Shown: piece after piece, positions 41,342-50,165 of the stretch
Layout: each line of letters starts with the position of its first letter
How positions within the stretch are numbered: the stretch's first letter is position 1
NCBI RefSeq assembly: GCF_003626695.1
Contig: NZ_RBAH01000001.1
Coordinates: 1-64,000, forward strand
Direction of reading: 5' to 3'
DNA: 64,000 nt
Origin: Paenibacillus ginsengarvi
GTDB lineage: Bacteria; Bacillota; Bacilli; Paenibacillales; NBRC-103111
Notes under the pieces: generated by a model
What the model was told of the DNA's origin: nothing
The model's database searches: none
What the model saw: the letters and a program-made list of their open reading frames with translations, nothing else
Made by a program: the position numbers and the translations under genes

Positions 41342-41387
41342 AGCCGTACCGCTTCCGAGAACGTTCGCGTTCGGAGCAGTACGGCTT
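41342..41387 (+). terminator. Terminator after the permease gene
   Basis: AGCCGTAC pairs with GTACGGCT around an inner TCCGA facing TCGGA. It begins a few bases after the stop codon at 41335. TTCATG follows rather than a long T-run. Confidence 0.6.
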
Positions 41388-41494
41388 CATGTATAAACGG
41401 GCAGGTCAAGCATAGGATGTACGAGACGAAACATGCCGCCGAAATCGATCACGTTTCGCCACTATAGGCTCAGCCGCCTCGAGGAGGAGTATCC

Positions 41495-41974
41495 ATGTGG
41501 TACCCGTACATTGTATTCGCCGTTACGCTCGGACTGTTTTCGCTATCCGGACTGCTCTGGCCTGCCGATCGTTCCTGGTACGCCAGCCTCAGCAAGCCGG
41601 TCTGGTCCCCTCCGGCCAAATGGAACGGCATCGCGCAAGTCGTCCTGTACGCGCTTCTTGCCGCATCCGTAGCGATGGTGTATGTCAAGTCGGATTCGTT
41701 TCAGGACATAGCCCCGGTATGGATCATAGCGTTGTTCGCGAACTACGGCTGCAACCAGGCATACCACTACTTCGAGTTTCATCAAAAGAAACTGTTCGCC
41801 GGCTTTCTCGCCAGCTTCGCAGTTGCCGCATCCGCCTGCCTGTTGCTGATCGAAACGATCCCTTACTCGAAGCTGGCGGCGGGACTTATTATGCCCTACC
41901 TGCTTTGGAGCTGCTTTGCGGCTTTACTTCCGTGGACGATCTTCACCTTAAACCGCGACGATGCGGAGGCCTGA
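41495..41974 (+). CDS. tspO: TspO/MBR-family membrane protein
   Basis: 159 residues, five predicted helices. The family segment WYASLSKPVWSPPAKWNGIAQ (21 residues, about 27-47) holds the W-x-x-P-x-W-x-P pattern of the porphyrin-binding loop. The second motif, NYGCNQAYHYFEFHQKK, is a variant of the N-x-x-W-s/t-x-x-F helix 3, with Tyr/His in place of Trp. The start at 41495 follows GAGGAGGAG. Bacterial homologues bind tetrapyrroles and are linked to oxidative stress. It is a single gene between two terminated units. Confidence 0.85.
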   Translation: MWYPYIVFAVTLGLFSLSGLLWPADRSWYASLSKPVWSPPAKWNGIAQVVLYALLAASVAMVYVKSDSFQDIAPVWIIALFANYGCNQAYHYFEFHQKKLFAGFLASFAVAASACLLLIETIPYSKLAAGLIMPYLLWSCFAALLPWTIFTLNRDDAEA

Positions 41975-41987
41975 ATCACTTGGACCG

Positions 41988-42485
41988 TCAGCTTAACCGC
42001 TCCGTCTTAATCTTGCGAAGCAGCGCCGCGCAGCCGGCCGCGACGAGATCGTACACTTCATCGAAATTGCCGGTATAGTAGGGGTCCGGCACGTCTTCGA
42101 TTTTGTTCTCCGGTACCAGATCAAGAAGCCGGAACAGCTTCGCTTCGAGCTCGCCGCGCTGATCGGAGCTGGTAGTCTGCTTGGCGATTATGGCGCGGAG
42201 ATTGCGCCTATTGCTGTCGTCCATCGCTACGATGTAATCGAATTGCCGCATATCCTCCTGCGTTACTTGCCGGGCCACCATTCCGCTCCAAGCTATACGT
42301 TTCTGGTCCAGCAGCTTGCGGGTTCCTTCATGAGGCGGATGTCCGATATGCCAGTCTCCGGTACCGGCCGAATCGATCCGAATGTGATCCTCCAGCCCCG
42401 CCTCCTTCACTTGCTGGCGAAATACCGCTTCCGCCATCGGCGAACGGCAAATATTGCCCAAACAAACAAAAAGCACAGATATCAC
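41988..42485 (-). CDS. Low-molecular-weight protein tyrosine phosphatase
   Basis: 165 residues from a GTG at 42485, eleven bases after AAGGAG. The P-loop VLFVCLGNICRSPMAEA (C-x5-R-S) is intact, and the general-acid loop is EDVPDPYYTG (D-P-Y/W-Y). Both active-site elements of the YwlE/Wzb fold are therefore present, and the length is normal. YwlE-type members remove phosphate from arginine; tyrosine or arginine specificity cannot be told here. It lies 39 bases after the lipid kinase gene. Confidence 0.93.
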   Translation of the reverse strand: MISVLFVCLGNICRSPMAEAVFRQQVKEAGLEDHIRIDSAGTGDWHIGHPPHEGTRKLLDQKRIAWSGMVARQVTQEDMRQFDYIVAMDDSNRRNLRAIIAKQTTSSDQRGELEAKLFRLLDLVPENKIEDVPDPYYTGNFDEVYDLVAAGCAALLRKIKTERLS

Positions 42486-42524
42486 GTTCGGCCATTCTCC
42501 TTTCCGTAAAGGCAAAATTCAAGG

Positions 42525-43412
42525 TCACAATACATAAAGCTGCTGTGGCAGCGCGACTATATGCGCCGGCGTCGATCCGCCGAATTCGCCATCGGTATGG
42601 ATCGTCATCGGGACGGATGCTTCGATCCGGATTCGGCTGCCTGCCAGCATCGTGACCGACGGATGGGTCGTGTGGGTCCCCCTGTACACGCGCGGAAAAA
42701 AACGAAGCAGCTCCAGCCTGCCGATATTCGCCACGAGGCACATGTGCAAGATGCCGTCATTGTGCCGGGCTTCCGGACATATTTTCATCCCTCCGCCGTA
42801 GTAAGGCATATTCGCGATCGCGATCAGCCAAACGCCGCGATGCACCGAACGGTTCCCGTCGATGTCCAGCTCGATATCACTAGGCTTGTAGGTGATCAGC
42901 AGGCGCAGTACGGTGACGACATACGACAAACTGCCAAGTCCAAACCGGTTCAGCCATCTTTTATACCACGAGCGGTTCGTGTAGTACGCTACGTCACCGT
43001 CAAAGCCGATCCCCGAGGATATGGCGAAAATCCGCCCGTTGACCGCCCCGGCATCGATGCGAGTCCGCTGCAGCAAAAGCACGCGCTCCAGCGCCTCTTG
43101 CCACTTCGCCGGAATGCCTAGGCTTCGGGCGAAATCGTTCCCTGAACCGGCCGGTATGAAGCCTATAGCTACGGGCGTCCCGATCAGGCCGTTCGCCACT
43201 TCGTGCACGGTTCCGTCGCCGCCGACCGCCACAATCGCCGCCGCTTGATCCCCTCCAGCCAACTCGACCGCGATCTGGCGGGCATGTCCCGGCCGCTCGG
43301 TCAATCGACAGCCATATTCGATTCGCCTTTCCGCGAGGACCCGCTCGACCTGCTGCCATATCCGCATCCCTCTACCGTTGCCCGACATTGGATTGACCAC
43401 GAACCAGATCAT
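42525..43412 (-). CDS. Diacylglycerol kinase-family lipid kinase
   Basis: 295 residues. N-terminal VVNPMSGNGRG and the nucleotide-binding GGDGTVHEVANGL (about 65-77) are the DAGK catalytic-domain signatures, with PAGSGNDFARSLG next (G-T/S-x-N-D-F-A-R). The C-terminal domain has MKICPEARHNDGILHM (D-G x x x), the conserved Asp-Gly of YtlR/DgkB-like proteins. The start at 43412 lies downstream of the 142-bp palindromic element. Confidence 0.93.
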   Translation of the reverse strand: MIWFVVNPMSGNGRGMRIWQQVERVLAERRIEYGCRLTERPGHARQIAVELAGGDQAAAIVAVGGDGTVHEVANGLIGTPVAIGFIPAGSGNDFARSLGIPAKWQEALERVLLLQRTRIDAGAVNGRIFAISSGIGFDGDVAYYTNRSWYKRWLNRFGLGSLSYVVTVLRLLITYKPSDIELDIDGNRSVHRGVWLIAIANMPYYGGGMKICPEARHNDGILHMCLVANIGRLELLRFFPRVYRGTHTTHPSVTMLAGSRIRIEASVPMTIHTDGEFGGSTPAHIVALPQQLYVL

Positions 43413-43459
43413 ACGCCCAGCCTCCTGCCGGCTTCGAAAATGTTACGAGCACAAAAAAA

Positions 43460-43601
43460 GTACAATGCTTTACGCGTCCGGATGCTTAACGAAATCAAAT
43501 GCCTTTCTTTTTCTGGAACCCCGTAAGGCACCCTAATCTCCCCAGAAAAAGCAGATGGATATTTCGTTAAGCACCGCTAGATCGCTCGTAAAACATTGTA
43601 C
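43460..43601. repeat. 142-bp imperfect palindromic element
   Basis: The two halves are reverse complements over about 55 bases. The outer GTACAATG (43460-43467) faces CATTGTAC (43594-43601). TGCTTAACGAAAT (43483-43495) faces ATTTCGTTAAGCA (43561-43573). CTTTTTCTGG (43507-43516) faces CCAGAAAAAG (43542-43551). A loop of about 25 bases remains. It lies between two minus-strand genes and has no coding capacity. It could be a MITE-like element or a large RNA hairpin. Confidence 0.85.
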
Positions 43602-43643
43602 ATCCGAACAGCCTGTCCGGTCACTCCCGCATCGGCCGATTCG

Positions 43644-44135
43644 TCAGTCGCTGCAATTGCTTTCGACTGCCGGAGCCGCATCTTCCACTTGAATTTTCTC
43701 CGAAACCGTATCGCGAATCACGCCGACGACGAGCTGGAGCAAATAGTTGATATCTTCCTGTGCCTGCTTGAACTGGGATACGATCGGGTAATTGTCCAGC
43801 TTGTCCTGAAGCTCTTCAAGCTCGCCGTTAATTTTATCGATCATTTTCTGATTTTGGAACTTCTCGAATGCGACAACTTCCTTTTGCCGTTTCTTGATCA
43901 GCTTGATCAGATCCTGGATTTCGGCGTTCGACTGCACCTGCTTCTCGGCCTTCTGGTAGAAAGCGACTTCGTCAGAGGTCGAGAGCAGCGAGGCGAGCTC
44001 CATCGCTTTGTCCATAATGTCCGCGCGAACGATCAGTTCCGTCGCCGTATATTTCTCCATATTTCTATGCGTGTCGCAATCGTGCCCATGCTCGTGGTCA
44101 TGTCCGTGAACATGCGCCTCTTGGCTGTTTGTCAT
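43644..44135 (-). CDS. ricA: RicA/YmcA-family RNA maturation protein
   Basis: 163 residues. The YlbF/YmcA helical domain covers about 28-145: TATELIVRADIMDKAMELAS, VQSNAEIQDLIKLIKKRQKE and FEKFQNQ. RicA works with RicF and RicT, carries iron-sulfur clusters and helps RNase Y mature mRNA. The N-terminus has a His-rich extension (VHGHDHEHGHDCDTH) that could bind metal, and a Cys lies three residues from the end. It directly follows miaB, as in B. subtilis (ymcB-ymcA). rny is in the same window. Confidence 0.88.
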   Translation of the reverse strand: MTNSQEAHVHGHDHEHGHDCDTHRNMEKYTATELIVRADIMDKAMELASLLSTSDEVAFYQKAEKQVQSNAEIQDLIKLIKKRQKEVVAFEKFQNQKMIDKINGELEELQDKLDNYPIVSQFKQAQEDINYLLQLVVGVIRDTVSEKIQVEDAAPAVESNCSD

Positions 44136-44178
44136 CTTTTATTCACTCCTACGCGATTTCTGCATCTACGTTTGCCGA

Positions 44179-45684
44179 TTAGACGACCCGGGCCTTCTGC
44201 TCCTCGATCAGCTCACCCTTGAGCAGCCAGGTTTGCGGCTCCGTAATCATAACGTTCACAAACTGGCCGGCAAGCTCCTTCGGACCGGTAAAATGAACGA
44301 GCTTGTTCGTTCTCGTCCGCCCCGACAGCACATCCGGGTTCGTCTTGCTTTCGCCCTCGACGAGCACCTCGACCGTTTGGCCGCGCAGCAGCTCGTTTTG
44401 TTCCCTGGCGATAACCGTCATCAGATCGTTCAGCCGCTTCAGCCGGTCCTTCTTCACTGCCTCGGGCACATTGTCCTCCATCGCCGCCGCCGGCGTGCCG
44501 TCGCGCGGGGAGTAGATGAACGTAAAGGCCGAATCGTAACGAACCTCGCTCACAAGCGTGAGCGTATCCTGGAACTGCTCTTCCGTCTCGCCCGGGAAGC
44601 CGACGATAATATCCGTAGTCAGCATGACGTCCGGGATTGCCGTGCGAATTTTCGCCGCGAGCTCCAAATACTGCTCCCGCGAATATTTGCGGCTCATCCG
44701 CTTGAGCACTTCCGTATTGCCGGATTGCACCGGCAAATGAATATGCTCGACGAGATTGCCGCGCTTCGCCAGCACCTTGATGAGATGATCGTCGAAATCC
44801 CGCGGATGTGACGTCGTAAAGCGGATGCGCGGAATATCGATCTTGCGCACATCGTCCATCAGGTCGCCGAACAAATACGTCATATCGGCAAAGTCTTTAC
44901 CGTATGCGTTGACATTTTGGCCGAGCAGCGTAATTTCTTTAAACCCTTGCCGCGCCAATTCGCGAATCTCGGCGATGACGTCCTCCGGACGACGGCTGCG
45001 CTCTTTACCCCGCGTATACGGCACGATGCAGTACGTGCAGAACTTGTCGCAGCCGTACATGATGTTAACCCAAGCCTTCATGCCTTCGCGCTTCTTCGGC
45101 AAGTTCTCGATGATGTCGCCTTCCTTGGACCATACTTCGACGACCATCTCTTTGCTGTAATACGCTTCCCGCAGCAGCGCTGGCAGCCGGTGAATGTTAT
45201 GCGTGCCGAAGATGATATCGACGAACGCATGCTTTTGCATGATCCGGTTTACAACCGATTCTTCCTGCGACATGCAGCCGCAAACGCCGAGAATAAGCCC
45301 CGGCTTTTCCTGCTTCAGCGTCTTTAGATGGCCCAGCTCGCCGAACACCTTGTCTTCGGCATTTTCACGAATGGCGCAAGTGTTGAGCAGGATGATGTCG
45401 GCCTCTAGCTTCTCGTCCGTGGACGCAAAGCCCATTTCCTCCAGCATGCCCTTCATCACTTCGGTATCGTGCTCGTTCATCTGACAGCCGTATGTCCGGA
45501 TTAAATAACGTTTGCCTGCGCCGATCGTCTTCATCTCGTCAGGGATGGCGGACTCGTAGTGGACGGACACTTCTTCCTTGCCGCGTTTTTTGGCGTCCTT
45601 CAAGGAAGGGGGTTGAAAATATATGGAATAATCCTTGTCGGACTTATTGGGCTTTTGGACCGTCGGATTTTGTGGTTCCTTCAT
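44179..45684 (-). CDS. miaB: tRNA-2-methylthio-N6-dimethylallyladenosine synthase MiaB
   Basis: 501 residues. This radical-SAM methylthiotransferase adds the methylthio group to i6A37 of tRNA. The N-terminal UPF0004 domain has [27 protein letters not shown] and GVCGCMSQE, whose three Cys bind the auxiliary cluster. The radical-SAM CxxxCxxC is [18 protein letters not shown]-terminal TRAM domain lies near [15 protein letters not shown]. About 55 extra N-terminal residues precede the domain, as in Bacillus YmcB. Confidence 0.97.
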   Translation of the reverse strand: MKEPQNPTVQKPNKSDKDYSIYFQPPSLKDAKKRGKEEVSVHYESAIPDEMKTIGAGKRYLIRTYGCQMNEHDTEVMKGMLEEMGFASTDEKLEADIILLNTCAIRENAEDKVFGELGHLKTLKQEKPGLILGVCGCMSQEESVVNRIMQKHAFVDIIFGTHNIHRLPALLREAYYSKEMVVEVWSKEGDIIENLPKKREGMKAWVNIMYGCDKFCTYCIVPYTRGKERSRRPEDVIAEIRELARQGFKEITLLGQNVNAYGKDFADMTYLFGDLMDDVRKIDIPRIRFTTSHPRDFDDHLIKVLAKRGNLVEHIHLPVQSGNTEVLKRMSRKYSREQYLELAAKIRTAIPDVMLTTDIIVGFPGETEEQFQDTLTLVSEVRYDSAFTFIYSPRDGTPAAAMEDNVPEAVKKDRLKRLNDLMTVIAREQNELLRGQTVEVLVEGESKTNPDVLSGRTRTNKLVHFTGPKELAGQFVNVMITEPQTWLLKGELIEEQKARVV

Positions 45685-45759
45685 TCATTACCTTCCTTTC
45701 TGCATTCAGTCATTTCACCATTATACCATTACAAGCCCCTCCATGACAAAAGGTTTGCA

Positions 45760-45795
45760 GCCGAAAAGAAAACCGATAGTTTACCTATCGGCTGC
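45760..45795 (-). terminator. Terminator after pduL
   Basis: CCGATAG, five bases, CTATCGG, then TTTTCTTTTC on the minus strand. It separates pduL from miaB. Confidence 0.8.
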
Positions 45796-45821
45796 TCAGG
45801 AACTTGGACCAATCAACTGCC

Positions 45822-46397
45822 TTACTCTACAATAACGGCCTTATCGCCATTCCGGATACCGGCAGCATTCGCCTCGTCCGTATCGATGTGCATATCGAGC
45901 GCAAACTGATCGGACACGCGAGCGATGACGTTCTCGAACACAACCGCCCGCTCCCCCTCTACCCGAACGCGAAGCAGCTGTTTATCGGCTATTCCCCAAC
46001 GCTCTGCCTCGCTAGTATGGAAATGGATATGGCGCGCTGCAACGATAACGCCGCGCTCCAGCGTCACTTCTCCAGCCGGTCCTATTACCGTCAGCCCCGG
46101 CGTTCCCTCGATATTTCCCGACTCCCGCACCGGAGCCAACACGCCGAGCTGGAACGAGTCGGTTCTGGAAATTTCGATTTGCGAAGCTTTGCGGGCCGGA
46201 CCCAAAATACGAACTGTATCGAAACGTCCCTTCGGCCCGATCACCTGGACCGTCTCCTCCGCAGCAAACTGTCCGGGCTGCGAGAGCGGCTTCAGCGGCT
46301 TCAGTTCGTAGCCTTCACCGAATAGAGCGGCTATATGTTCTTTCGATAGATGGATATGCCGGGCGGACACGCCTACCGGAACGATTTTATCACTCAT
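45822..46397 (-). CDS. pduL: PduL-type phosphate acyltransferase
   Basis: 191 residues from the ATG at 46397 (AGAGGCGATCAG upstream). It transfers an acyl group between CoA and phosphate. Two zinc-site motifs are present: VSARHIHLS (residues 11-19) and AARHIHFHTSEAERWGI. No encapsulation peptide is obvious at the N-terminus, so it is probably not targeted to a microcompartment. It lies downstream of korA-korB. Together they could turn a 2-oxoacid into acyl-CoA and then acyl-phosphate, but this link is inferred. Confidence 0.93.
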   Translation of the reverse strand: MSDKIVPVGVSARHIHLSKEHIAALFGEGYELKPLKPLSQPGQFAAEETVQVIGPKGRFDTVRILGPARKASQIEISRTDSFQLGVLAPVRESGNIEGTPGLTVIGPAGEVTLERGVIVAARHIHFHTSEAERWGIADKQLLRVRVEGERAVVFENVIARVSDQFALDMHIDTDEANAAGIRNGDKAVIVE

Positions 46398-46449
46398 CTG
46401 ATCGCCTCTTCTCTTGATGGTTCCTCTCATTATAGCCGAATCGGTTTCA

Positions 46450-46488
46450 AAAGAAAAAGACGAGCGGCAGGAAACCGCACGTCTTTCG
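46450..46488 (-). terminator. Terminator after korB
   Basis: AAAGACG pairs with CGTCTTT with an inner GCGGTTTCCTGCCGC; TTTC follows on the minus strand. It lies about 15 bases past the korB stop. Confidence 0.8.
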
Positions 46489-46502
46489 CTGAATTGTGAA
46501 CC

Positions 46503-47372
46503 TTATTTGAACTCGGCTACCAGCTTCTCGAACTCCGCCTCGGTAAGTTTGAGGTTTTGCTTCGCGAGCCCTTCCGGTTTGAAGCCCGGAACCATTTGCT
46601 CGTAGCTTTGTTTTTCTTTGTTTTGGTAAATGATACCGGTCAGCATCCCGTTCGTTTCCATAATCTTCGTCATCGCCATGACGCGATCGTTCGGATTGTA
46701 ATCCGGGAACTGTTCGAGATCGACGATATTTTCTTTGAACCATTCGTACGTGTTCGTCTTGTTGAACGTAACGCACGGGCTGAAGATGTTGATGAAGGAG
46801 AAGCCTTGGTGCTTCATGCCTTCTTCGATTACATGCGTCAGCTGCTTCAGGTTGCTCGAGAACGATTGGGCAACGAACGTTGCTCCGGCGGCAAGCGCCA
46901 TTTCGAGCGGAGCCAGCTCGGACTCGATCGAGCCTTGCGGCGTATATTTTGCATTGACGAACCCTTTCGCGCTGCGCGGGGAGTTTTGTCCCTTCGTCAG
47001 CCCGTAGATTTGGTTGTCCATGACGATGTAGGTCAGGTCGATGTTGCGGCGAATCGCGTGAACCGTATGGCCAAGACCGATTGCAAAGCCGTCTCCGTCG
47101 CCGCCCGATGCGACGACCGTCAGCTCGCGGTTCGCCATCTTCAGCCCTTGGGCGATCGGCAGCGAACGACCGTGAATCCCGTGGAAGCCATAGCAGTTAA
47201 TATAACCGGAAATACGTCCGGAGCATCCGATACCGGATACGATCGCCAAATTTTCAGGCTCCAGTCCGACGTTAGCGGCTGCTCTCTGAATGGCTGCTTG
47301 TACGGCGAAGTCGCCGCAACCCGGGCACCAGTTCGGTTTTACATTATTTCTGAAATCTTTTAATGTAGCCAT
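46503..47372 (-). CDS. korB: 2-oxoacid:ferredoxin oxidoreductase, beta subunit
   Basis: 289 residues. The subunit binds thiamine diphosphate. NWCPGCGDFAVQAAIQRA (Cys pair near residue 16), GIGCSGRISGY and the TPP/Mg motif SGGDGDGFAIGLGH ... NIDLTYIVMDNQIYGLTKGQ fit KorB. The start at 47372 is one base after the korA stop, so the two are translationally coupled. It oxidatively decarboxylates 2-oxoglutarate or a similar 2-oxoacid using ferredoxin. Confidence 0.95.
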   Translation of the reverse strand: MATLKDFRNNVKPNWCPGCGDFAVQAAIQRAAANVGLEPENLAIVSGIGCSGRISGYINCYGFHGIHGRSLPIAQGLKMANRELTVVASGGDGDGFAIGLGHTVHAIRRNIDLTYIVMDNQIYGLTKGQNSPRSAKGFVNAKYTPQGSIESELAPLEMALAAGATFVAQSFSSNLKQLTHVIEEGMKHQGFSFINIFSPCVTFNKTNTYEWFKENIVDLEQFPDYNPNDRVMAMTKIMETNGMLTGIIYQNKEKQSYEQMVPGFKPEGLAKQNLKLTEAEFEKLVAEFK

Positions 47373-47373
47373 C

Positions 47374-49104
47374 TTATTTCAGCCCCTTGCAGTGAGAGTA
47401 GACTTCCGAAGGAAGGAACGGCGTTCCGTCATACTTCAGCATGCTCGTAATTTTATCGTGTCCGACGTGCAGCTTGATTTGATCGGCAAGCTGGCCGGTT
47501 GCGTTGTTCTCGACGACAAGCACTTTTTTCGCTTTCGCCACTTGAGCCGCAACTTCTTCCGCAGGGAACGGATGAATCAAGCGGACGGTCGCATGGTTGG
47601 TCTTAATGCCGTCCTCGGCCAGACGCACGCGCGCTTCGTCGATCGTGCCGCCCGTCGAACCCATGCCGATAATGAGCAGATCCGCATCCTCGTGCGGAGC
47701 GTCCACACGGACCGCATTCACAAGCTTCAGGTTTTTCAGCTTGTTCAAACGTTTATCCATCATTTGCTGACGGTTGATCGGGCTTTCCGACGGACGTCCC
47801 GTTTCGTCGTGCTCAACGCCGGTCACGTGATGCAAACCGCCCAGTTCGCCCGGCAGTACGCGCGGAGAAATGCCGTCTTCGGTCAATTCGTAACGTTTGA
47901 ACAGCTTGCCATCCTCGATCTTCTCCGTGCCTGTAACGAGGTTACCGCGATCGATGACGATTTTGTCGTAATCCAGAAGCTCGGACGACTGCTTGCCGAG
48001 CGACAATTGCAGGTCCGTCATAATGATGACCGGACATTGGTATTTTTCAGCCAGGTTGAAAGCTTCGATCGTGTCGTAGAAGCAGTCCTCAACTGTTGCC
48101 GGAGCGATGACGATTTTCGGGATTTCCCCGTGCGTTCCGTAAATAAGAGCGTTCATGTCGGACTGCTCTTGCTTCGTCGGAAGACCCGTGCTTGGACCGC
48201 CGCGCTGCGTATCGACGATAACGACCGGCGTTTCCGTCATGCCGGCCAGACCGATCGCTTCCATCATAAGCGACAAGCCGGGGCCAGCGGATGCCGTCAG
48301 CGCGCGTACGCCGCCGTAGTTGGCGCCGATCGCCATCGTAACGGCCGCGATCTCGTCCTCGGTTTGAATGACGGTGCCGCCGAATTTCGGCAAACGTTTG
48401 ATCAAATATTCCATAATCTCGGAAGCCGGTGTGATCGGGTAAGCCGGCATGAAGCGGCAGCCGCCTGCAACCGCGCCAAGACCGATCGCATCGTTTCCAA
48501 TGATGAACAGCTTTTGCTCGCCGTCAGCCTCAGCCAGCTTGAACTCCTCAAGCGGACCGCCTGCCAGCTCGATGACATAGTCGGCCGCGCGTTTGACCGC
48601 TTCGACGTTTTTCTCTACGACAGCAGGCCCTTTGCGTCCGAACTCTTCTTCCACCGCTTTGTTGAACACTTCGAGCGGCAACCCGAGCAAAGCCCAGGAT
48701 GCGCCGGATGCAGCCATATTTTTAAACAGCGCCGTTCCCAAATCTTCGGCGATCGCCGTAATCGGAACCGGGAACAGTCGCGCGTCGATACCTTCCGGTA
48801 ATGTCGGATTAAACTTCGCGTCAGCGACGACAACGCCGCCCGGACGAAGCTCGTGCGCGTTCAAATCGATTGTCTCCTGGTCGAAAGCGACCAAAATGTC
48901 CAGATCGTCGGATATCGCTCTCTTCGGCTTTGTGCTGATACGGATTTTATTATTCGTATGTCCCCCCTTGATCCGGGAAGAGAAATGTCTATAGCCGTAC
49001 AGATAGTAGCCAAGACGATTCAGGGCGGTGGAGAAAATCCGGTCTGTACTTTCGACCCCTTCCCCTTGCTGCCCCCCGACTTTCCATGACAATTGCTCGA
49101 TCAC
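47374..49104 (-). CDS. korA: 2-oxoacid:ferredoxin oxidoreductase, gamma-alpha fusion subunit
   Basis: 576 residues. Residues 1-185 are the gamma domain (SWKVGGQQGEGVESTDRI, YRHFSSRIKGGHTN). The rest is the alpha domain (AYPITPASEIMEYLIKRLP, ASAGPGLSLMMEAIGLAGMTE). The start is GTG at 49104, because AAAGGAG ends eight bases before it; a GTG at 49113 lies inside that site. With korB it makes the full enzyme without a separate delta subunit. The order rny-ymdB-spoVS-korA-korB is one I recall in Paenibacillus. Confidence 0.95.
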   Translation of the reverse strand: MIEQLSWKVGGQQGEGVESTDRIFSTALNRLGYYLYGYRHFSSRIKGGHTNNKIRISTKPKRAISDDLDILVAFDQETIDLNAHELRPGGVVVADAKFNPTLPEGIDARLFPVPITAIAEDLGTALFKNMAASGASWALLGLPLEVFNKAVEEEFGRKGPAVVEKNVEAVKRAADYVIELAGGPLEEFKLAEADGEQKLFIIGNDAIGLGAVAGGCRFMPAYPITPASEIMEYLIKRLPKFGGTVIQTEDEIAAVTMAIGANYGGVRALTASAGPGLSLMMEAIGLAGMTETPVVIVDTQRGGPSTGLPTKQEQSDMNALIYGTHGEIPKIVIAPATVEDCFYDTIEAFNLAEKYQCPVIIMTDLQLSLGKQSSELLDYDKIVIDRGNLVTGTEKIEDGKLFKRYELTEDGISPRVLPGELGGLHHVTGVEHDETGRPSESPINRQQMMDKRLNKLKNLKLVNAVRVDAPHEDADLLIIGMGSTGGTIDEARVRLAEDGIKTNHATVRLIHPFPAEEVAAQVAKAKKVLVVENNATGQLADQIKLHVGHDKITSMLKYDGTPFLPSEVYSHCKGLK

Positions 49105-49172
49105 AACGTCCACTCCTTTGAACTATGTCCTAACGATTTGTACGCGTTACAAAAGTTTTACAGGGATGAAAG

Positions 49173-49196
49173 AAAAATGACAAGGCCGTCATTTTT
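49173..49196. terminator. Hairpin upstream of korA
   Basis: AAAAATGAC, six bases, GTCATTTTT. On the minus strand TTTTTCTTT completes a terminator 69 bases before the korA start. It could stop read-through or act as an attenuator. Confidence 0.55.
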
Positions 49197-49721
49197 CGCA
49201 AGTAGAGTCGCAGCGCCCCGGTATTCGTCCTGCTGACAAAGCCGAAGCCATGCTTGCTGGACAAACGGTCTTCAAACCCGTTTCCCGGACAAACCAAAAA
49301 ACAAACGCCGCAAAAGACCCTCGCAAGAATCGATACCTTATTACGATCAATCATCAGATCTTGGAGGAAAACAGGAATAGTCGCGCGTCAATAAACAGAC
49401 GACACCCCTAGAATCTGGAAAGCGCCTTCTTTTGTATAAAAATGCTTATCATTCGTAAAGATCATATGCTTTGGCTATTGAAAAAGCAAGGAAATTCACA
49501 TATTTTAAACATAGTTATTTTAGATCGAATCTATCTCAAAATTAGATTGATTTCACGACTAGCATTCTGCTCTCGGCAGTCTAGCAAAGATGCTTCATCC
49601 GTTTTCAGCGGCACGTCGCCTTACCATGTTATCCCATATTTAAAGCGCTTATACGGGCAGGCAAAGCAAAACACCCACAAAGTAGAGTCTTTGCTCCGAA
49701 GTTATGAGGCTCCGAAACAAA

Positions 49722-49750
49722 GCAAAAAAGCTCCCGCGCCAGGAGCTTTA
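49722..49750 (-). terminator. Terminator after spoVS
   Basis: AAAGCTCC, loop, GGAGCTTT with TTTTTTGC on the minus strand, about 35 bases after the spoVS stop. Confidence 0.85.
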
Positions 49751-49786
49751 TCCGAATGGGGCTGCTATGGAAGTATTGCGGCGTTA

Positions 49787-50047
49787 TTACCTCGGCTCCA
49801 CGATCAGCTTGATCGCGGTCCGATCTTCTCCATCGATCACTATATCCGTAAATGCCGGGATGCAGATCAAATCGACGCCGCTGGGCGCGACGAAGCCTCT
49901 TGCGATCGCCACGGCTTTAATCGCTTGGTTCAACGCGCCGGCGCCAATCGCTTGCAGCTCGGCCGCCCCACGTTCGCGCAAAACGCCGGCCAGTGCGCCA
50001 GCGACGGAATTCGGATTGGACTTTGCTGAAACCTTTAATACTTCCAT
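49787..50047 (-). CDS. spoVS: Stage V sporulation protein S
   Basis: 86 residues, the exact family length. MEVLKVSAKSNPNSVAGALA and GAGALNQAIKAVAIARGF are near-invariant in SpoVS. GAGGAGG precedes the start. It is a small Alba-like nucleic-acid-binding protein affecting septation and coat assembly. It lies downstream of rny and ymdB as in other spore-formers. Confidence 0.97.
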   Translation of the reverse strand: MEVLKVSAKSNPNSVAGALAGVLRERGAAELQAIGAGALNQAIKAVAIARGFVAPSGVDLICIPAFTDIVIDGEDRTAIKLIVEPR

Positions 50048-50165
50048 GGCAAGACCTCCTCGGGAATGTTTGGATGAATTCCACTATTACACTATTCGTG
50101 CACGTCTGGAATCATTCCATCTTCCGCTCGGACCGGCCCCGCCACCCCTGATTCTCGGGCGCGAA

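Larger units (their letters stand above)
49105..49786. other. Long gene-free stretch between spoVS and korA
   Basis: No convincing coding region. An open frame on the plus strand at 49442-50029 overlaps spoVS and has no site. The stretch holds a hairpin at 49173-49196 and the spoVS terminator at 49722-49750. It also has an AT-rich segment at 49440-49560 that stands out from the surrounding sequence and could hold the korA promoter or a decayed gene. Confidence 0.5.

Noticed and set aside
47290-48801. 503-residue open frame on the plus strand
   Set aside because: It is antisense to korA and korB and has the Arg/Phe/Asp-rich composition of a reverse-frame shadow.
49442-50029. 195-residue open frame on the plus strand
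   Set aside because: It covers the spoVS terminator and most of spoVS in antisense, and lacks a ribosome site.
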